Below, piece after piece: positions 6,663 to 14,665 of a DNA stretch of 39,567 nt; the first letter of the stretch is position 1, and each line of letters starts with the position of its first letter. Source of the stretch: an uncultured Prevotella sp. (lineage in GTDB: Bacteria > Bacteroidota > Bacteroidia > Bacteroidales > Bacteroidaceae). The notes beneath the pieces were generated by a model. It saw only the letters and a program-made list of their open reading frames with translations, was not told where the DNA came from and made no database searches. The translations under genes were made by a program, and so were the position numbers. Where the stretch lies: NCBI GenBank assembly GCA_946183415.1, contig CAMHAM010000026.1, positions 1-39,567 on the forward strand. Direction: 5' to 3'.

Positions 6663-7769
6663 ATGTCAAGAATAATGAGCCCCATCCCCATCTGGCTGCT
6701 TTTGAGCCTCCTTGTAGTATCGTGCTCGAAAGTTGATAACACAGAGCGAACTCCTGTGTCTGGCGCAGAATTCCGTGCCAAGCTGGCCAGTCTCAACTGG
6801 GGCACAGACACTACCTTCGTCTATGGTCACAAGACACCCGATGTCGATGCCATCACCTCGTCACTGTCGTATGCAAAACTTATGCGTACACTGGGATATA
6901 ACTGCAAGGCAAAGGCTTCCTCAGCCATCAATCGTGAAACAAGCTATATCTCGAAGAGACTCGGTTTTGCCATCCCCGAACTGAAGACATCGGTAGAGTC
7001 CAATACCCGTCTCATACTGACCGACCATACTGACTACGCACAGTGCGTAGATGGCGCCAGAGAAGCTATTATCCTGCAGAAAATAGACCATCACGTAGAA
7101 GGTGATATCCCCGACGCCACCATTCCTTTCGTCCGCAGGGAGATGGTGGGCTCTACGTGCAGCATCGTCTATGAATGCTACAAGGAACTTGGCGTTGCCA
7201 TCGACGATGAGACAGCCAAGATCCTGCTGGCAGGCATCGTCTCCGATACGCGCAACCTGACAAAGACCACCACAAAGGGCATTGATTCCACTGCCTGGAA
7301 GACCCTCGTCGCGCAGTTGCACCTGGAAGACCAGATAGCCGACATCAACCGGCAGATGGCAGAGGCTGCCTACAATTACGACGGAATGACCGATGCGGAG
7401 ATTATGCTCTCCGACTATAAGGAATACGAGATAAACCGTCGTCTGGTGGGCTTCGGGAGCCTGGCCTGCAAGAGCACTGAGATGAAGCCGTTTATCGCCC
7501 GTATGCTCGCCGTCATGCCTGAGGTCATGAAGCAAAAGGGGCGCGACATGATATTTGCTAAGATTGATAATCTTGTTGCCAATCCTGACCCTAAGGCTAC
7601 AGATATCCCCTACATCGAAGAAGGTACTTACTTCATCTATTATGGTGAAGGGGCAAAGGTCATTGCCGAATCCATCTTTGGTAGCTCGCTCTCAGAAGGT
7701 GTCACCTACACTTCCGAGAATCTGTCACGCAAGCAAATTGTTCCCAAAATCACCGAGCTGCTGCAGTAG
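6663..7769 (+). CDS. Family II (DHH) inorganic pyrophosphatase, predicted lipoprotein
   Basis: 368 aa. Family II manganese-dependent pyrophosphatases split PPi into two phosphates. The catalytic motifs are all here: GHKTPDVDAI (about 55-64), an Asp in ILTDHTD, IDHHVEGD for the DHH site, VGSTCSIV, GIVSDTRNL, and SRKQIVP near the C-terminus (the SRKxQ phosphate-binding motif). The unusual point is the N-terminus: a hydrophobic stretch IWLLLSLLVVSC ends in a lipobox with Cys21, so the enzyme should be exported and lipid-anchored, whereas family II enzymes are usually cytosolic. The conserved domain begins about 35 residues after the Cys, so the leader is an addition. A standard promoter precedes ATG 6663; a rhodanese lipoprotein gene follows 47 nt downstream. 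Confidence 0.92.
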   Translation: MSRIMSPIPIWLLLSLLVVSCSKVDNTERTPVSGAEFRAKLASLNWGTDTTFVYGHKTPDVDAITSSLSYAKLMRTLGYNCKAKASSAINRETSYISKRLGFAIPELKTSVESNTRLILTDHTDYAQCVDGAREAIILQKIDHHVEGDIPDATIPFVRREMVGSTCSIVYECYKELGVAIDDETAKILLAGIVSDTRNLTKTTTKGIDSTAWKTLVAQLHLEDQIADINRQMAEAAYNYDGMTDAEIMLSDYKEYEINRRLVGFGSLACKSTEMKPFIARMLAVMPEVMKQKGRDMIFAKIDNLVANPDPKATDIPYIEEGTYFIYYGEGAKVIAESIFGSSLSEGVTYTSENLSRKQIVPKITELLQ

Positions 7770-7816
7770 TTTTAATCATTGTAACACGAAGTTTTAAATA
7801 TTCAAGATTCAGAAAG

Positions 7817-8194
7817 ATGAAACATTTTTTGACCTGTTTGCTGGCTTTGCTGGGGATAACTGCCTGCGGCCAAAACTTTGAGAATAAGGAGGTGAAAGAG
7901 TTTGCCGAGTTGATTACTGATCCGAATGTGGTGCTTCTTGATGTGAGGACGGCTGACGAGTTTAACGAAGGTCATATTAAAGGTGCAATCAACCTTGATC
8001 AGTTTAAGTCAGACTTTATCGAACTCGCCAAGCAACAACTACCCAAAGAGAAGACCATAGCCGTCTATTGCAGAAGCGGTAGGCGTTCTGCCCATGCAGC
8101 CGGTTTACTGGCGAAAGAAGGTTATCGTTCGGTAAATTTGGTAGGTGGCATTATCGCCTGGACCAAGGAGAATATGCCTGTAACAAAAGAGTAA
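7817..8194 (+). CDS. Rhodanese-like domain lipoprotein
   Basis: 125 aa. Signal peptide with lipobox (LLALLGITACG, Cys about 17), then one rhodanese domain: VVLLDVRTADEFNEGHIKGAINL (about 39-61) and the active-site loop CRSGRRSAHAAGLL. The catalytic Cys and the arginine-rich loop are intact, suggesting sulfurtransferase or persulfide/thiol chemistry in the periplasm. It lies 47 nt after the pyrophosphatase gene and 35 nt before the PorP-like gene, so it may be read with either. Confidence 0.93.
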   Translation: MKHFLTCLLALLGITACGQNFENKEVKEFAELITDPNVVLLDVRTADEFNEGHIKGAINLDQFKSDFIELAKQQLPKEKTIAVYCRSGRRSAHAAGLLAKEGYRSVNLVGGIIAWTKENMPVTKE

Positions 8195-8229
8195 ATGCAA
8201 TAAACAGCCTTCTTCTGCGTTATTAATAT

Positions 8230-9165
8230 GTGTTTAGGCGCATATTGACTATTGTTCTCTTCATGCTCGCCTCTTATGAAGTCAGGGCGCAGTATGATGT
8301 ATCCTTCGGCCATTATTGGGCGATGGAGCCTTCGTTTAATCCTGCTACAGTAGGAAAGGAAGCCAAACTGAATGTAGCTGTGGCCTATGCTCTTCAGATG
8401 GCAGGTTTCGAACATAATCCGAATACGATGTATGCAGGTGCAGATATGCCTTTCTATGTATTAGGGGCTTATCATGGAGTCGGTCTTCAGTTCATGAATG
8501 ATGCTATCGGTGCGTTTACCCATAAGCGCTTCGGATTGCAATATGCCTTCCAGCCTCGTTTGTTGGGAGGTAAGCTGAATATAGGTGTTCAGGCTACGAT
8601 GCTCAGTGAGAATCTGGATGGCAGCAAGATAGAGCTGATCGATCCGACTGATCCGGCCTTCACGACATCTTCTGTTAATGGAACGGGCTTTGACCTGAGT
8701 CTTGGACTTTATTATCAGCATCGCAGTTGGTACGTGGGATTATCAGCGTTGCACCTGAATTCCCCCAAAGTGGGATTGGGTGAAACCAACGAATTAAGCA
8801 TCTCGCCAACATATTATTTTACGGGTGGATACAATATTCAGCTGACTCATCCGTTTTTAACTATACAGACCTCTGTATTGGGACGTACTGATGGAGTAGC
8901 CTTTCGTGGAGATGTGACAGCGAGGTTGAAGTACGAACACAAGAAAAGAGTAATGTATGCGGGCCTGTCGTATAGTCCGACGAATTCCGTGACGGTCATA
9001 CTTGGAGGAAACATCCGTGGAATCCATATTGGCTACAGTTACGAAATCTATACCTCTGCCATCAGTTTCGGCAACGGCAGCCATGAGTTATTTGTCGGCT
9101 ATCAGACAGATCTGAATCTATACAAGAAAGAAAAGAATCTGCATAAAAGTGTAAGAATACTTTAG
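8230..9165 (+). CDS. PorP/SprF family type IX secretion membrane protein
   Basis: 311 aa. Signal peptide (ILTIVLFMLASYEVRAQ) and then the typical PorP/SprF opening YDVSFGHYWAMEPSFNPATVGKEAKLNVAVAYALQM, followed by repeated beta strands of an outer-membrane barrel to the C-terminus. PorP/SprF proteins act at the outer membrane in type IX secretion, binding the PorKN (GldKN) ring and anchoring substrates or adhesins. The start is GTG 8230; an in-frame TAA just upstream at 8224 and the need for the signal peptide exclude an earlier ATG (8228 is in another frame). It precedes gldK by 4 nt, as in other Bacteroidales clusters. Confidence 0.92.
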   Translation: MFRRILTIVLFMLASYEVRAQYDVSFGHYWAMEPSFNPATVGKEAKLNVAVAYALQMAGFEHNPNTMYAGADMPFYVLGAYHGVGLQFMNDAIGAFTHKRFGLQYAFQPRLLGGKLNIGVQATMLSENLDGSKIELIDPTDPAFTTSSVNGTGFDLSLGLYYQHRSWYVGLSALHLNSPKVGLGETNELSISPTYYFTGGYNIQLTHPFLTIQTSVLGRTDGVAFRGDVTARLKYEHKKRVMYAGLSYSPTNSVTVILGGNIRGIHIGYSYEIYTSAISFGNGSHELFVGYQTDLNLYKKEKNLHKSVRIL

Positions 9166-9169
9166 TGAT

Positions 9170-10603
9170 ATGAGAAAGTGTACGATAGGACTCTTCGCAG
9201 TCGGAGCGCTGCTGCTGTCAAGTTGCTTTGGCAGTAAGATGGCATCGGCAGGAGGAGGTGAAGTGACAGGAACGGGGGGCAAGGCATTCTCAGAGCCGAC
9301 ACCTTACGGCATGGTACTGGTAAAGCGTGGTCACTTGAAGATGGGTATTGAGCATCAGGACAGCCTGTGGGGAAAGAAGACTCCCCTTCGGGATATCTCT
9401 GTAGAAGGTTTCTGGATGGACGAGACGGAGGTGACAAACTCGAAGTATCGCCAGTTCGTAAACTATGTCCGCGACTCCATCCTGCGAGAGAGGCTCTCAG
9501 AATACGATGAGACCTACAAGAAGGTGATAACAGATAAGGACGGTGAGGAAATCGGTACTCAGTTGAACTGGAAGAAATCTCTGCCGCGTCGCCCGAACGA
9601 GGATGAGCAGGAAATCATTGATGCCATGTATGTAACTAATCCTGTGACAGGCGACAAGATGCTCGATTATCGTCAGCTGAACTATCGCTATGAGGTCTAT
9701 GACTATACCTCAGCAGCCTTACGTCGAAACAGGCTGAATCCACAAGAGCGTAACCTGAATACGGATATCACCGTAGATCCGAATGAACAGGTGTGGATCT
9801 CAAAAGATACGGCTTATATTGATGATGAGGGAAGGATTGTCCGTGAGACGATCAACCGCCAACTGACGGGTCCCTGGGACTTCTTGAATACCTACATAGT
9901 GAATATATTCCCTGATACGACCTGCTGGGTGAACGACTTCCCCAATGCAGACAATGAGATGTATCTGCGCTATTACTTCTCGAATCCAGCCTACAATGAC
10001 TATCCGGTCGTAGGAGTCACTTGGGAACAGGCCAATGCTTTCTGCGCCTGGCGTACGGAGTATCTGCTGAAAGGTCTGGGGCCGGCTGCCCGCTATGTGC
10101 AGCGCTATCGTCTGCCTACAGAGGCAGAATGGGAATATGCAGCCCGTGGCAAGGATCAAAACGAGTTCCCTTGGGACAATGAGGACGTGGCCAGCGGCAA
10201 GGGATGCTTCTTTGCCAATTTCAAGCCTGATGACGGCAATTATACGAAGGACGGTAACTTAATTACGAGTAAAGTCGGCATCTATGCATCTAATTCTAAC
10301 GGTTTGTATGACATGGCAGGCAATGTGGCAGAGTGGACATCGACCATCTATACAGAGGCTGGTGTAGAGGCGATGAACGATATCAATCCGCAGTTGAAGT
10401 ACAATGCTGCTCCTGAGGATCCCTATCGCCTGAAGAAAAAGAGTGTAAGGGGCGGGTCCTGGAAGGATCCTGAGTCTTATATCCGTTCAGCTTGGCGCAC
10501 TTCTGAGTATCAGAACCAGCCTCGTAGTTATATAGGTTTCCGCTGTGTGCGCAGTCTGGCGAATACAACCAGCGAGAAAGTCAAGACAAAAGGAAAGAAA
10601 TGA
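9170..10603 (+). CDS. gldK: GldK/PorK, type IX secretion lipoprotein
   Basis: 477 aa. Lipoprotein signal (VGALLLSSC, Cys about 19). A formylglycine-generating-enzyme-like (sulfatase-modifying) fold follows: PYGMVLVKRGHLKMG, then GFWMDETEVTNSKYRQFV, a long insertion of about 150 residues, VVGVTWEQANAFCAWRTEYL, LPTEAEWEYAARG, DMAGNVAEWTS, and the C-terminal SVRGGSWKDPESYIRSAWR ... IGFRCVR. In GldK/PorK the fold is structural: with GldN it forms the large periplasmic ring under the outer membrane. It begins the gldKLMN order, with 15 nt to gldL. Confidence 0.96.
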   Translation: MRKCTIGLFAVGALLLSSCFGSKMASAGGGEVTGTGGKAFSEPTPYGMVLVKRGHLKMGIEHQDSLWGKKTPLRDISVEGFWMDETEVTNSKYRQFVNYVRDSILRERLSEYDETYKKVITDKDGEEIGTQLNWKKSLPRRPNEDEQEIIDAMYVTNPVTGDKMLDYRQLNYRYEVYDYTSAALRRNRLNPQERNLNTDITVDPNEQVWISKDTAYIDDEGRIVRETINRQLTGPWDFLNTYIVNIFPDTTCWVNDFPNADNEMYLRYYFSNPAYNDYPVVGVTWEQANAFCAWRTEYLLKGLGPAARYVQRYRLPTEAEWEYAARGKDQNEFPWDNEDVASGKGCFFANFKPDDGNYTKDGNLITSKVGIYASNSNGLYDMAGNVAEWTSTIYTEAGVEAMNDINPQLKYNAAPEDPYRLKKKSVRGGSWKDPESYIRSAWRTSEYQNQPRSYIGFRCVRSLANTTSEKVKTKGKK

Positions 10604-10618
10604 TTAACAAAAGGAATT

Positions 10619-11332
10619 ATGACAAGATACAGCAAATATAATTTCGTATATCGCATGCAGAAATGGATGGACAGCGTGCCTGGACAGACATTCCTGAATT
10701 ATGCCTATAGCTGGGGTGCCTCAGTCGTGATTCTTGGTACCCTCTTTAAACTGACGCATCTTCCGGGAGCGAACTTCTTCCTTTTCCTCGGCATGGGAAC
10801 GGAGGTGTTCGTATTCTTTATCTCTGCCTTTGACCGTCCGTTCGATAAAACGACTGACGGTATGGAATTGGATGTTCATCTTGCAGAGGAGAAACCTTCA
10901 GCTGCTGTTATCGGAGGTAATCAGACTCATGTAGACACTGAAGCGATTGCTGCAGTGTCATCATCTGTGGCGACGGTCTCTGGTGGTGGAATATCAGGAA
11001 GTGGTGTTACTGGCCTACCTCAGATGACGCCAGAACTCGAAGAAGCTACTACGCATTATATTGATGAACTGAAGCGATTGACAGAGATGCTTTCGCGTGT
11101 ATCAGAGCAGAGTGAGCGACTGTCGCATGATTCAGAGGAAATGGAGAACCTGAATCGAACACTGACAGGCATCTGTAAGGTCTATGAGCTGCAACTGAAG
11201 AGTGCCAGTTCGCAGATTGGAACCATCGATGAGATTAACGAACAGACTCGTAAGATGGCGGCACAAATTGCCGATCTCAATAAGATTTATGCCCGTATGA
11301 TAGAGGCAATGACTGCAAAGATGAACGTATAG
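10619..11332 (+). CDS. gldL: GldL/PorL, type IX secretion motor protein
   Basis: 237 aa. Two inner-membrane helices: YAYSWGASVVILGTLFKLTHL and FFLFLGMGTEVFVFFISAFD (about 25-65). The glutamate in the second helix (GTEVFVFF) is the conserved charged residue implicated in proton use by the GldLM motor. A cytoplasmic part follows with an alpha-helical, coiled-coil-prone tail (about 140-235). GldL forms a pentamer around GldM helices and powers secretion and, where present, gliding. It lies between gldK and gldM with very short gaps. Confidence 0.95.
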   Translation: MTRYSKYNFVYRMQKWMDSVPGQTFLNYAYSWGASVVILGTLFKLTHLPGANFFLFLGMGTEVFVFFISAFDRPFDKTTDGMELDVHLAEEKPSAAVIGGNQTHVDTEAIAAVSSSVATVSGGGISGSGVTGLPQMTPELEEATTHYIDELKRLTEMLSRVSEQSERLSHDSEEMENLNRTLTGICKVYELQLKSASSQIGTIDEINEQTRKMAAQIADLNKIYARMIEAMTAKMNV

Positions 11333-11336
11333 ACAA

Positions 11337-12902
11337 ATGGCAATCAGAAAAAGACCAGTATCCCCTCGCCAAAAGATGATAAATCTGATGTATGTCGTCT
11401 TGATGGCTATGCTCGCACTGAATGTCTCGACGGAAGTGCTCAATGGCTTTTCTGTTGTGGAAGAAAGTCTGACCCGCACCACAAAGGGTTCTATTAAAGA
11501 GAACCAACTTGTCTATGATAATCTTGATATGCAGATGCGTCTCAACCCTACAAAGGTGGGTGAGTGGTACAAAAAGGCCCAGGAAGTGAAACACATGAGC
11601 GATTCTCTTTACAATTTCGCAGAGGAGTTGAAACTGGCTATTGTTCACGAGGCTGATGGAGAGGATGGACGGATAGAGGATATTAAGAACAGGGAGGATC
11701 TTGAGGCTGCAAACCAGGTCATGCTGGCTCCAGGAAAGGGTAAGGGCCGTGAATTATTCGATGCTATCCAGTCGTTCCGTAGGCGTATCATCGGAATGAC
11801 TTCAGATATGAGTAAAAAGCAGATTATTAACGGCAATCTTACGACGGTGATTCCTGCCAAAGCTAAGGCGATGGGGAAGAACTGGCAAGAGTATATGTTT
11901 GAGGATATGCCTGCCGCTGCGGCCATCACTCTGCTCTCTAAGCTTCAGAGTGACGTTCGCTATGCCGAGAGAGAGGTCTTGCATACACTGGTGTCAAACA
12001 TTGACGTGAAGGATATTCGTGTAAACCTATTGGACGCTTTCGTCATCCCTAATTCGAGAACGATTGTACGAGGAGATCGCTTTTCTGCCCGAATCGTAAT
12101 GGCGGCTGTTGATACTACTCAGGTACCAGATATTTATATAGGAGGTCAGAAGGTGAATCTGAAGGATGGTCTCTATGAGACAGTCTGTGGGCGTACAGGT
12201 GACTTTACGCTTAAAGGGTATATGGAAACGGTTAATGGAAACGGTGATAAAATCCGACGCGACTTCTCTCAGGAGTATTCTGTGGTGGATCCAAGTGCAA
12301 CCGTTTCTGCCGACTTGATGAATATGCTCTATGCTGGGTACAGCAATCCGATCAGCATCAGTGTGCCAGGCGTGCCACTGTCGAAGGTCCAAGCCTCGAT
12401 GACTAATGGCACCCTCCAGTCTGTGGGGCCAGGAAAATATATTGCTCGCCCCGCCAAGATCGGGCAGGATGCAACGATTACTGTTACATCGACGAACACA
12501 GGGCATGCCCAGCAGATGGGCAAATACACATTCCGTGTCAGGAAGTTGCCTGATCCTACGCCATATATCTCTATGAAGGATGAGCACGGCAATCCTACCC
12601 GATTCAAAGGTGGCGGATTGCCAAAGGGGCAATTGATAGCGATGGATAAGCTTGGAGCCGCTATCGATGACGGTATTCTCGACATTGCTTTCCGTGTGCA
12701 GAGTTTCGAGACGGTATTTTTCGATAATATGGGTAATGCCGTGCCGATGGCCTCTGAGGGAGCTGCTTTCTCCTCGCGCCAGAGAGACACGTTCCGTAAA
12801 CTCTCACGGAATCGTCGTTTCTATATCTCTCGTGTCGTTGTGGCAGGTCCGGATGGCCTGACGCGAACGCTCCAGAACCCGATGGAAATCATTGTAAAAT
12901 AA
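11337..12902 (+). CDS. gldM: GldM/PorM, type IX secretion motor shaft
   Basis: 521 aa. A short cytoplasmic N-terminus and one membrane helix (MINLMYVVLMAMLALNVSTEVL, about 15-36), the arrangement of GldM. The long periplasmic region has an initial helical domain (about 40-220) followed by Ig-like D2-D4 domains; the last one includes LPDPTPYISMKDEHGNP and FRVQSFETVFFDN. GldM dimers run from the GldL motor across the periplasm to the GldKN ring. It starts 4 nt after gldL and ends 12 nt before gldN. Confidence 0.95.
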   Translation: MAIRKRPVSPRQKMINLMYVVLMAMLALNVSTEVLNGFSVVEESLTRTTKGSIKENQLVYDNLDMQMRLNPTKVGEWYKKAQEVKHMSDSLYNFAEELKLAIVHEADGEDGRIEDIKNREDLEAANQVMLAPGKGKGRELFDAIQSFRRRIIGMTSDMSKKQIINGNLTTVIPAKAKAMGKNWQEYMFEDMPAAAAITLLSKLQSDVRYAEREVLHTLVSNIDVKDIRVNLLDAFVIPNSRTIVRGDRFSARIVMAAVDTTQVPDIYIGGQKVNLKDGLYETVCGRTGDFTLKGYMETVNGNGDKIRRDFSQEYSVVDPSATVSADLMNMLYAGYSNPISISVPGVPLSKVQASMTNGTLQSVGPGKYIARPAKIGQDATITVTSTNTGHAQQMGKYTFRVRKLPDPTPYISMKDEHGNPTRFKGGGLPKGQLIAMDKLGAAIDDGILDIAFRVQSFETVFFDNMGNAVPMASEGAAFSSRQRDTFRKLSRNRRFYISRVVVAGPDGLTRTLQNPMEIIVK

Positions 12903-12914
12903 AAAATAGAAGAT

Positions 12915-13955
12915 ATGAAGAGACTAATATTCTTGATGATGATATTGCTGATGGCTGATGCAGCGGTGGCACAGCCCAAGAAACGACGCAATCAGCAGCA
13001 GACGGATCAGCAGCAAAGGAAAAGTCCTTCCTCAGCCATGTCGATGCGTGCCCAGATATCGTTCCCTACAGCATTAGACATTCCAGAAGAAGTGGTCTGG
13101 CGTCGTGATATTTATCGCGAATTGGACTTGACGGATGATGCCAATGCCGGTCTGTATTATCCTGTGGAACCTCAGGGCAAGCAGCTGAACCTGTTTACTT
13201 ATATCTTCAAATTGGCACAGAATGGCTATATCCCAGTTTATGAGTATCCTACCGACGGAAGCGACAACTTCAGTCCGGAAAACCGTGTGCAGATGCAGAC
13301 TATTCTCGACAACTACCATATCTACTACGAGGAGCAAAACGGGAAGCTTAAGGTGGATAATAGCGACATACCATCGGCAGAAGTCAGGAAATTCTATTTG
13401 AAGGAGAGTGCCTATTATGATCAGGCCAACTCGTCTTTCCATATCAAGGTGCTGGCGCTTTGTCCTGTGATGTTGCGCGATGACGACTTTGGCGGAGAAG
13501 CTACTCAGTACCCACTTTTCTGGGTTAAGTACAGCGATCTGGAGCCCTTCCTGAACCGCCAGACCGTGATGGCAAGCAGCCTGAATAATGCTGCAACGAT
13601 GTCGATGGACGACTTCTTTACACTCAATTCCTACCGAGGCAAGATTTATAAGACGAATAATGCTCAAGGCAAGACGTTGCTTCAGCTTTGCGACGGTGAC
13701 ATGGATAAGATGACTGCCGAGCAGAAGCGTATCGAGGCAGAACTGGCTGCCTTTCATAAGACCATCTTCGGTGATCAGGCAAAAAGAGACTCACTTGACA
13801 GTATTGCAGCTCTTGATGTCAAGCAAAACAAGAAAATAAGGAGTAAGTCTTCGACACGTAGCCGGAGTGCGAAGGCATCAAGGTCGAAACGCTCTTCCAG
13901 TACCTCCAGTAGCAACAGCTCGGCACGTGTAACCGTACGCCGGCAGAGGCACTGA
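12915..13955 (+). CDS. gldN: GldN/PorN, type IX secretion ring protein with basic Ser/Arg-rich tail
   Basis: 346 aa. Signal peptide (MILLMADAAVAQ) and a conserved GldN core: VVWRRDIYRELDLTDDANAGLYYP (about 60-83), LFTYIFKLAQNGYIPVYEY, FYLKESAYYD, CPVMLRDDDF and PLFWVKYSDLEPFL. It forms the periplasmic ring with GldK and is required for secretion. The odd part is the last ~45 residues, rich in Lys/Arg and Ser (repeats such as RSKSSTRSRS and KRSSSTSSSNSS), predicted disordered and strongly positive. This tail is not part of the known fold as I remember it. Last gene of the gldKLMN unit. Confidence 0.95.
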   Translation: MKRLIFLMMILLMADAAVAQPKKRRNQQQTDQQQRKSPSSAMSMRAQISFPTALDIPEEVVWRRDIYRELDLTDDANAGLYYPVEPQGKQLNLFTYIFKLAQNGYIPVYEYPTDGSDNFSPENRVQMQTILDNYHIYYEEQNGKLKVDNSDIPSAEVRKFYLKESAYYDQANSSFHIKVLALCPVMLRDDDFGGEATQYPLFWVKYSDLEPFLNRQTVMASSLNNAATMSMDDFFTLNSYRGKIYKTNNAQGKTLLQLCDGDMDKMTAEQKRIEAELAAFHKTIFGDQAKRDSLDSIAALDVKQNKKIRSKSSTRSRSAKASRSKRSSSTSSSNSSARVTVRRQRH

Positions 13956-14000
13956 TATGTTAAATGTGTTTGAATTCAAGGTGGAACCAGACTTTTTTCG

Positions 14001-14008
14001 TATCTTTG
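14001..14008 (+). promoter_or_regulatory. -7 box upstream of the beta-barrel gene
   Basis: TATCTTTG fits TAnnTTTG and lies 30 nt before ATG 14039. The -33 element is weak. It indicates that this gene is transcribed separately from gldN. Confidence 0.55.
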
Positions 14009-14038
14009 CACCGTTATTCTAATTTAAAGAGTATAGTT

Positions 14039-14662
14039 ATGAAAAAGATTTTGACCCTGGTGGCCTTTATCGCAGCCTTAGCACTTCCCGCTCAGGCACA
14101 GTTTGACTTTGGCGTTAAGGGTGGTTTGAATGTATCGAAACTGAGCCTCGACAAGAAGGTACTAACCTCTGATAATCAGATGGGGTTCTTCATCGGTCCT
14201 ACCGTGAAGTTCACGCTTCCAGTCATCAATCTGGGCTTTGATGCCGCAGCTCTCTTTGATCAACGTTCAGGTGAGTTCGAGTATGATAATACGAGTACCA
14301 AGCTGAAGCTGCAGAGTTTCCAGATCCCTATTAATGTACGTTGGGGGTTCGGTATAGGCAATGTGGTAAATTTGTACATCTTTGCAGGTCCTCAGTTTGG
14401 ATTTAATCTTGGCAATAAGGTTACGAGTTTGCTGAGTGATGGTGCCGAATGGCAGTATGAGAAGACTGCTATTTCAGGAAATGCAGGTCTTGGCGTTACG
14501 CTGCTGAACCATCTTCAGGTCTCTGTCAACTATAACCTGTCATTCAATAAGTCGGGTAATCTGGTTGTGAAGAATGAGAATGGTGAGCGGATTGGGTACA
14601 ACGGCGATAAGGTCAACGCAAAGATGAATACTTGGCAGATAGCAGTCGCCTATTACTTCTAA
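14039..14662 (+). CDS. Small outer-membrane beta-barrel (PorT-like) protein
   Basis: 207 aa from ATG 14039. Signal peptide KKILTLVAFIAALALPAQAQ, then FDFGVKGGLNVSKL, the standard opening of Bacteroidota porin-family/PorT-like eight-strand barrels, and regular amphipathic strands to a C-terminal NTWQIAVAYYF with the aromatic end residue needed for BAM insertion. An upstream in-frame ATG at 13964 would put 25 extra residues before the signal peptide and would lie before the -7 box, so it is rejected. It sits right after gldKLMN, but the same fold is widespread in this phylum, so a role in type IX secretion is only suggested by position. Confidence 0.88.
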   Translation: MKKILTLVAFIAALALPAQAQFDFGVKGGLNVSKLSLDKKVLTSDNQMGFFIGPTVKFTLPVINLGFDAAALFDQRSGEFEYDNTSTKLKLQSFQIPINVRWGFGIGNVVNLYIFAGPQFGFNLGNKVTSLLSDGAEWQYEKTAISGNAGLGVTLLNHLQVSVNYNLSFNKSGNLVVKNENGERIGYNGDKVNAKMNTWQIAVAYYF

Positions 14663-14665
14663 GCC

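Noticed and set aside
6921..7535. Minus-strand open frame of 204 codons
   Set aside because: It lies wholly opposite the pyrophosphatase gene, whose catalytic motifs are intact.
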